From: Pseudomonadota bacterium | GTDB lineage: Bacteria; Verrucomicrobiota; Verrucomicrobiia; Chthoniobacterales; UBA6821 | Direction of reading: 5' to 3' | Length of the DNA: 10,200 bases | NCBI GenBank assembly: GCA_009928265.1 | Contig: RFPR01000073.1 | Coordinates: 1 to 10,200, forward strand | Part shown: positions 5,766 to 10,200 of the stretch, one piece after another | Layout of the letters: each line of letters opens with the position of its first letter | How positions within the stretch are numbered: the first letter of the stretch is position 1 | Made by a program: the position numbers and the translations under genes | Notes under the pieces: model-generated | The model's input: only the letters and a program-made list of their open reading frames with translations | The model's database searches: none | What the model was told of the DNA's origin: nothing

Positions 5766-7576
5766 GAAAGGTTCTCCTGCTCGTGACCAGCTTTCGCTTC
5801 GGAAGTATGTCCGGCGGCCTCGTAGAGACGCGCATAGGAACCCGCGGCAGCCAGCAGTTCGGGGCCTGTTCCCTGTTCAGCGATTCGCCCGTTCTCCAGA
5901 AGAACAATCCGGCCCAACCGGTGCACCGTCGAGAGGCGATGGGTAATGATGAGTGTGGTGCGCCCCTTCATGAGTTCGGCGATCGTTGTCATGATCGCCT
6001 TCTCCGTCGAGGGGTCGAGGGCCGAGGTTGGCTCGTCGAGCAACAGGATCGGGGCATCCTTGAGAAAGGCGCGGGCAATGCCCAGGCGCTGGCGCTGACC
6101 AACGCTCAGGTGCCCACCCCTCTCCCCGACCGAGGTGTCGAAACCCTGAGGCTGGGCCATAATGAAATCATAAGCCTGTGCCCGCTTTGCCGCCTCAATG
6201 ATCTCCTCCTCGGTTGCCCCCTCACGACCGTAGGCGATGTTCTCACGGATGCTGCTGGAGAAGAGGAGTGTGTCTTGAAGAACCATTCCGATCTGCGCAC
6301 GGAGAGAGGCCTTCGTGACGGAGCGCAGGTCATGGCCGTCGATTCGCACGATTCCCGAGGTGGGATCGTAGAATCGTGGAACAAGGCTTAGCATCGTGCT
6401 CTTGCCGGCGCCTGTCCCTCCAACAAAAGCCACGGTCTCGCCGGGAGCAACTGCAAGATCGACACCAGTGAGCACGGGAGCCTTGGGGTCATAGGCAAAA
6501 GTGACTCCGGTCATCTTGATCTCACCCCGCACGGCAGGCAGATCGACAGCTCCGGGAGCATCCTTAGTCTCCTCTTCGCGGTCGATGATCTCGAAGCACC
6601 GCTGGGCTCCGGCAGCCGCTCCCTCAAGGGCCCAAGCCGTGTAGGTGAGTTGCTCAATCGGTTGATAGAGCGTGGCGAGATAGGCCACGAAGACCAGTAG
6701 ATCGCCGAGACTAAGCACCCCACGAAGCACTTGAGCCGAGCCGACGCCATACATCGCCGCTGAGCCTAGCGCCATCAAGGTGCTCACCACTAGGGCACTG
6801 CGGCTCGAGGTAATATTCATCCGGAAGTTCGCCTCGAGGCTCCGCGTGGCATGGCGGACAAACTGGTTCACCTCAAACGACTCCCGACCGAAGGCCTGCA
6901 CCATGCGGATCGACCCGATTCCCTCCTGGACTGTGGCGAGAAGGTCGCTCTCACGCTCCTGGATGGTCGTCGACTCCTTCCGGATCCGGTCGCCGAAGTG
7001 GCGGATCGACCAGACCACGGGAGGCAGGACAAGCAGGGAGACCACAGTCAGCTGCCAGTTCATACGGAGCATGATGACAAGAGCACTCACCAGGGTGACC
7101 ACGGCGCCGAAGATCGTCGCGAATCCCCTGTTGTAGATGGTCTGGATCGACTGGGAATCGTAGGCAACGCGGAAGGATGAGTCGCTGCTGCGGCGGGCGT
7201 CGTGGAACTGCAGTGGCAGGGCATTCAGCACTGTGTAGAGCTGGGTGCGTAGGTGCAGGAGTGCCTTGAGGCCGATGCGGATAAGCAGGATGTTGGAGAA
7301 GTGATTGGTCAGTCCCGAAAGGAAGGCGATCACCCCCATCGCCACGCAGAGAGTCGCGGCTCCTCCGATGGGCGTGGTCCAACCAAGCCAGCGAGTGACC
7401 GTCTCATGGGCACTGGCAGTCCCGTGCGACGTATCGAGGATGCCATCAACGATGTATTTGAATGGCCACGGCTTGAGCAGATTCAGCCCGATTCCGAGGG
7501 ACATCAGCACGACGGCGACCAGAGTCTGGCCCGAGAAGTCGCGGAAATACCGGAGGGTGCGGAAATAGATCGACAT
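5762..7576 (-). CDS. ABC exporter half-transporter (membrane domain fused to ATPase), MsbA-like
   Basis: This 604-residue protein works as a dimer in the inner membrane, using ATP to export a lipid, glycolipid, peptide or similar amphipathic cargo. The membrane domain (about 1-320) has six likely helices near 16-36, 72-92, 152-172, 175-195, 262-282 and 288-308. An N-terminal LLKPWPFKYIVDGIL motif is typical of this exporter class. The ATPase domain (about 350-585) is complete: A-loop Tyr362, Walker A GGTGAGKST (386-394), Q-loop Gln434, signature LSVGQ (490-494), Walker B ILLLDEP (510-516) with Glu515, D-loop SALD (518-521), H-loop His546. All catalytic residues are intact. Length is normal for a half-exporter. 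It begins 53 bases after recF and overlaps the downstream glycosyltransferase gene by 4 bases, which points to a glycoconjugate cargo. It need not be the lipid A flippase msbA itself, so no symbol is given. Confidence 0.95.
   Translation of the reverse strand: MSIYFRTLRYFRDFSGQTLVAVVLMSLGIGLNLLKPWPFKYIVDGILDTSHGTASAHETVTRWLGWTTPIGGAATLCVAMGVIAFLSGLTNHFSNILLIRIGLKALLHLRTQLYTVLNALPLQFHDARRSSDSSFRVAYDSQSIQTIYNRGFATIFGAVVTLVSALVIMLRMNWQLTVVSLLVLPPVVWSIRHFGDRIRKESTTIQERESDLLATVQEGIGSIRMVQAFGRESFEVNQFVRHATRSLEANFRMNITSSRSALVVSTLMALGSAAMYGVGSAQVLRGVLSLGDLLVFVAYLATLYQPIEQLTYTAWALEGAAAGAQRCFEIIDREEETKDAPGAVDLPAVRGEIKMTGVTFAYDPKAPVLTGVDLAVAPGETVAFVGGTGAGKSTMLSLVPRFYDPTSGIVRIDGHDLRSVTKASLRAQIGMVLQDTLLFSSSIRENIAYGREGATEEEIIEAAKRAQAYDFIMAQPQGFDTSVGERGGHLSVGQRQRLGIARAFLKDAPILLLDEPTSALDPSTEKAIMTTIAELMKGRTTLIITHRLSTVHRLGRIVLLENGRIAEQGTGPELLAAAGSYARLYEAAGHTSEAKAGHEQENLS
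5774..5778 (-). promoter_or_regulatory. Shine-Dalgarno AGGAG for the overlapping glycosyltransferase gene
   Basis: AGGAG reads on the minus strand 8 bases before the ATG at 5765. It lies within the last codons of the ABC exporter gene (encoding QENLS). Most other starts in this window lack a clear Shine-Dalgarno, so this site together with the ATGA overlap firmly fixes the start and implies re-initiation or coupled translation. Confidence 0.8.
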
Positions 7577-7629
7577 GCCTGCTTCTTCCCTACGGCAAAA
7601 CCGGGGATGGGGAAAGTCCGCTCATCGGT

Positions 7630-8697
7630 TCAGGCAGCCTCCAATCCATTCTCCCCGAACCGGTGGACCTGCGAATCAGAGGGAAGGACGATGCCTCCCA
7701 GATCGGCGGTGGTGAGGATCGCCTGCGCATCGGTAGGTATCCCGGCCAGCAGGGCGTCACGGCGTCTGGGATCAAGTTCACCAAAAATGTCGTCGAGCAG
7801 CAGGAGAGGAGCAACCACATTGACCTTTGTCAGCAGGGCAGCAACCGCCAGTTTGAGCGCAAGTGCTATCGTGCGGCGCTGACCCTCCGAGGCGAATGAT
7901 CCCGCAGGGATCCCGTCGAGTTGCAACCCAAGATCATCGCGCTGGGGACCTACGCGGGTTTGACGGAGGCGGATTTCCTCGGATCGGCTCACTTCTAGGG
8001 ACTCCTTCATCGGTCGTGAAGCTCCAGGCAGGTAAGAAATCTCCAGACATTCCCCGGAGATTGCCCTGCAAGCCTCCGCAACAAGGGGTGCAAGCGCTCT
8101 CACGAGGGCGGCACGGGACTCAAGCAGGCTATCCCCGGATTCGGAGAGGAGGATATCGTAGGCCTCGATCTGCGCACGGGGCTTCCCCTCCCGCAGGAGC
8201 AGATTGCGGGATCGCAAAGCCCGTTCGTAGTTTTTGAGATTTCGGGCGTAGGAGATCGCATCCGACAGTCCATCGCCGGCAAGTTGGAGTCCCGCGCTGT
8301 CGAGCAACTTCCTTCTGCGCTCTGCAGGTCCGTTGACCAGCAGGAGATCCTCGCCACCAAACCAGACGATCCGACCCTGGGCCAGATACTCCGAGGGCTT
8401 TGCCTGCACCACACCGTCGAGCTTCAGAATCCGAGAGGGTGGCGTGCAGGTGATTGATAGCCGAGTCTCTCTCACGTATCCATCGAGGGCAAAGGAGTCA
8501 CCACCGAAGCGAACCATCTCGCGGTTATCCAAGGTACGGGGGGATCGAAGCCGCAGCAGCATGCAGGCGGCCTCGAGGATGGAGGTTTTTCCCCGGGCGT
8601 TGGGACCGGTCAGGAAACTGAGCCGGGGCCCAGGCTCATATTGGAGGGACTCGAAGCAGCGGAAACTCCGCAGGGAAAGACGGGCGAGCCTACTCAT
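7630..8697 (-). CDS. recF: DNA replication and repair protein RecF
   Basis: RecF is an SMC-like ATPase that, with RecO and RecR, helps load RecA at single-strand gaps and stalled forks. The 355-residue product is close to the usual 360-370. Key parts are all present: the N-terminal LxLRSFRCFE strand (8-16), Walker A GPNARGKTS (31-39), the RecF-typical FGGEDLLLVNGPAERRRKLLD segment (113-133), the R-x-VGPQRDDL block (248-256), the signature SEGQRRTIALALK (270-282), and Walker B LLLLDDIFGELD (298-309). The VGPQRDDL block usually reads GPHRDD(L); here Gln replaces the His. The gene lies 42 bases after nuoN and 53 bases before the ABC exporter, not beside dnaN or gyrB as is common. No Shine-Dalgarno is evident at the ATG. 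Identity is secure from the RecF-specific motifs, not just the ABC-type ATPase signature. Confidence 0.95.
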   Translation of the reverse strand: MSRLARLSLRSFRCFESLQYEPGPRLSFLTGPNARGKTSILEAACMLLRLRSPRTLDNREMVRFGGDSFALDGYVRETRLSITCTPPSRILKLDGVVQAKPSEYLAQGRIVWFGGEDLLLVNGPAERRRKLLDSAGLQLAGDGLSDAISYARNLKNYERALRSRNLLLREGKPRAQIEAYDILLSESGDSLLESRAALVRALAPLVAEACRAISGECLEISYLPGASRPMKESLEVSRSEEIRLRQTRVGPQRDDLGLQLDGIPAGSFASEGQRRTIALALKLAVAALLTKVNVVAPLLLLDDIFGELDPRRRDALLAGIPTDAQAILTTADLGGIVLPSDSQVHRFGENGLEAA

Positions 8698-8739
8698 CGG
8701 AATGAGGACGGGGGCCCTAGGGAGATCCCCTATTATCGT
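8698..8739 (-). other. nuoN-recF spacer with overlapping palindromes
   Basis: The 42-base spacer carries an inverted repeat TAGGG (8718-8722) / CCCTA (8728-8732) with a 5-base loop. It overlaps the palindromes CCCTAGGG (8715-8722) and GGGCCC (8712-8717). In the minus-strand transcript, GGGG near 8730-8727 could instead pair with CCCC near 8714-8711, so two hairpins compete. There is no T-run. This may be a processing or attenuation hairpin that separates nuoN expression from recF expression, but no experiment or known motif backs that. Confidence 0.35.
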
Positions 8740-10182
8740 TTACCGCAGCGCCGCGAGGATTGGAGCCGGATAGACGCCGAAGGCGATAATGGCGGCACCG
8801 AGCACGGCGATTAGGAACCTCAGGGCACCGGGCACGGCGATTGGGGTCTCCTCTGCAGGTTGCAGCCAGTACATGGCACGGATGACCTTGAAATAGTAGT
8901 AGAAGCCGGCTGCTACTGTAACACAGCCCAGCACCACCAAACCGTAATGACCCTGCTTCAGGGCCACCTCAAAGATGAGCAACTTACCGATGAAGCCGGC
9001 AGTGAAGGGGATGCCGGCGAGGGAAGCGGCGGCCAAGAGCATGGCCCCCGCAAGAAGCGGGGAACGGCGACCGAGGCCGTTGAAGCGAGAGATCTCGTCT
9101 CCGCCGGTGGCCTCGGAGACAACCTGCAACACGACGAAGGAAAGCATCGTCATGGCGAGATAACCGGCGAAGTAGAACCCGATCGCCGGAACGGCCATCT
9201 TAGAATGAAGGCTCGCGACCGCCATGAGCAGGTATCCGGCATGCGCAACACTGGAGTATCCGAGCAGACGCTTCATGTTGGTCTGCGGAATGGCGGCGAA
9301 GTTTCCGAAAATCAGAGTCAACGCGGCGAGTAGAGTGATCACCGCATGGATCTGATGGGAGATCGCGGGAATCACCCAGAGAGCACCAAGAAGTCGTATC
9401 AGCACCACGAAACCTGCAGCTTTTGAAGCAACGGAGAGGTACGAGGTCACCGGCGTCGGGGCACCCTGATAGACGTCGGGAACCCAGAACTGGAAGGGGA
9501 AGGCGGAGATCTTGAAGCTCAGCGCGACAAGAATCATGCCAATACCGAAGAGAAGCGGCGTCACCGCAGCCTCGGGAAGGGCGGCAATGGCGGAGGGGAG
9601 TGCGAGGAGATTGGTCGTTCCCGTGGTACCGAAAACCCAGGAAATACCGTAAACAATAAATCCCGTGGAGAGCGCACCGAGGATCAGGAACTTCGTACCC
9701 GACTCCAAGGAAGCGGTATTCTGACGTAGGTAGGTAGCCAGAATGTAGAGGGTGATCGTGGCAAGTTCCAGCGACACAAAAATCATGATGAAGTCGACGG
9801 CGGAAACCATCCACATGAGACCCGCGCAGACGAAGATGGGAAGGATCGAAAACTCACCGAGCCCACCCCCTTCTCGCTCGGCAGGGAGTGAAATCCTCAG
9901 AGCGGGGAAGAACGAAGGAACCGTGAGCAGGAAGACGATCGTGGCGGCGAGGATTAATCGCACGAAGAAGACCGAGAGCAGATCGGAGGTGATAAAGGCC
10001 GCGGCGGGAGATCCCGCTGCCGGGGCATGTTGGGGAAGGAAGCTCAGAAGCAGAACTCCAAAAAGACCGATGGCACCGATCCAGGCGAGGCGGGCCTTGT
10101 TGGCGGAGGAGGAGTAGGACTCCACCATCAGCAGGATGATGCCGAGGACGACGACTGCGATTTCCAGATAAAGCGTGTTCAC
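8740..10182 (-). CDS. nuoN: NADH-quinone oxidoreductase subunit N
   Basis: NuoN is one of the three antiporter-like membrane subunits that pump protons in respiratory complex I. The 480-residue product is of normal length and almost wholly hydrophobic, with about 13-14 likely helices. Conserved charged residues of the proton channel can be placed: Glu139 in VSLEL, Lys164 in SGTKF, Lys224 in LSFKISAFPF, Lys254 in VASKAAGF and Lys400 in GFIGKLL. These correspond to the helix 5, 7, 8 and 12 residues known in E. coli NuoN. The signature FWVPDVYQGAPTPVTSYLSVASK (about 233-254) is diagnostic, and TNMKRLLGYSSVAHAGY follows at 301-317. The start is GTG at 10182; the frame stays open to the window edge, so a start outside is possible. 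A TAA 13 bases before the GTG, in another frame, could be the end of an upstream nuoM. Confidence 0.95.
   Translation of the reverse strand: MNTLYLEIAVVVLGIILLMVESYSSSANKARLAWIGAIGLFGVLLLSFLPQHAPAAGSPAAAFITSDLLSVFFVRLILAATIVFLLTVPSFFPALRISLPAEREGGGLGEFSILPIFVCAGLMWMVSAVDFIMIFVSLELATITLYILATYLRQNTASLESGTKFLILGALSTGFIVYGISWVFGTTGTTNLLALPSAIAALPEAAVTPLLFGIGMILVALSFKISAFPFQFWVPDVYQGAPTPVTSYLSVASKAAGFVVLIRLLGALWVIPAISHQIHAVITLLAALTLIFGNFAAIPQTNMKRLLGYSSVAHAGYLLMAVASLHSKMAVPAIGFYFAGYLAMTMLSFVVLQVVSEATGGDEISRFNGLGRRSPLLAGAMLLAAASLAGIPFTAGFIGKLLIFEVALKQGHYGLVVLGCVTVAAGFYYYFKVIRAMYWLQPAEETPIAVPGALRFLIAVLGAAIIAFGVYPAPILAALR
8794..8845. repeat. nuoN: Short direct repeat inside nuoN, 30-base spacing
   Basis: Two 22-base copies (8794-8815 and 8824-8845) differ at two positions and are offset by exactly 30 bases, ten codons. 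They encode the similar peptides PIAVPGA (447-453) and LIAVLGA (457-463) at the start of the last membrane helix of NuoN. The exact in-frame offset suits a small duplication, although Ala/Gly/Val-rich helix coding could produce it by chance. Confidence 0.5.
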
Positions 10183-10200
10183 GGGTGTCGGACGATTAGT

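Noticed and set aside
5235..5786. Plus-strand open frame of 183 codons opposite the coupled glycosyltransferase gene
   Set aside because: It is antisense to a conserved coding sequence; the Asp/Val/Ile-rich translation mirrors the codon use of the real gene.
6006..6026. GTCGAGG-like heptamers resembling the repeat at 4393-4420
   Set aside because: They encode the conserved D-loop region of the ABC ATPase (SALDPSTEK), so codon choice explains the similarity.
8860..9333. Plus-strand open frame of 157 codons within nuoN
   Set aside because: It lies opposite the diagnostic NuoN helices; the charged, Glu/His-rich translation is typical antisense of a membrane protein gene.

Overview
The window is GC-rich and gene-dense and comes from a Gram-negative-type bacterial chromosome. 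Seven of the eight protein genes are on the minus strand. No tRNA, rRNA, CRISPR array, transposase or phage gene is visible, and no gene-free stretch exceeds about 160 bases. A complex I subunit, recF, a signal-peptide aldose epimerase, a sugar-porter transporter and heptamer repeats fit a free-living member of the PVC group, perhaps Verrucomicrobiota. That placement is an inference from gene flavour only; no marker gene here proves it.

Layout from the high-coordinate end, in the direction of transcription. nuoN (10182-8740), recF (8697-7630), an ABC half-exporter (7576-5762) and a GT-B-like glycosyltransferase (5765-4584) follow each other with gaps of 42 and 53 bases and then a 4-base ATGA overlap, so they could form one transcription unit. 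A 157-base spacer then precedes a second protein of the same glycosyltransferase-like family (4426-3236). Its N-terminus is encoded by a tandem heptamer repeat and its only standard start is TTG.

The one plus-strand gene (2601-3227) encodes a small putative exported protein that I cannot assign. It converges on the second glycosyltransferase with 8 bases between stop codons, and a near-perfect inverted repeat spans both stops. In the other direction it diverges across an AT-rich 104-base spacer from a two-gene sugar unit: a galactose mutarotase with a signal-like N-terminus (2496-1315), then an MFS sugar porter (1246 to the left edge, cut off before its last two helices).

Working picture. 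The left third takes up and interconverts anomers of a hexose or pentose. The centre (exporter plus two related glycosyltransferase-like proteins) looks like a glycoconjugate synthesis and export module whose product cannot be read from sequence. The right third holds core metabolism (complex I proton pumping) and recombinational repair (RecF). The most notable points are the exporter/glycosyltransferase pair with its diverged paralogue, the heptamer repeat at a gene start, the hairpin over convergent stops, and recF lying outside its usual dnaA-dnaN-gyrB setting.
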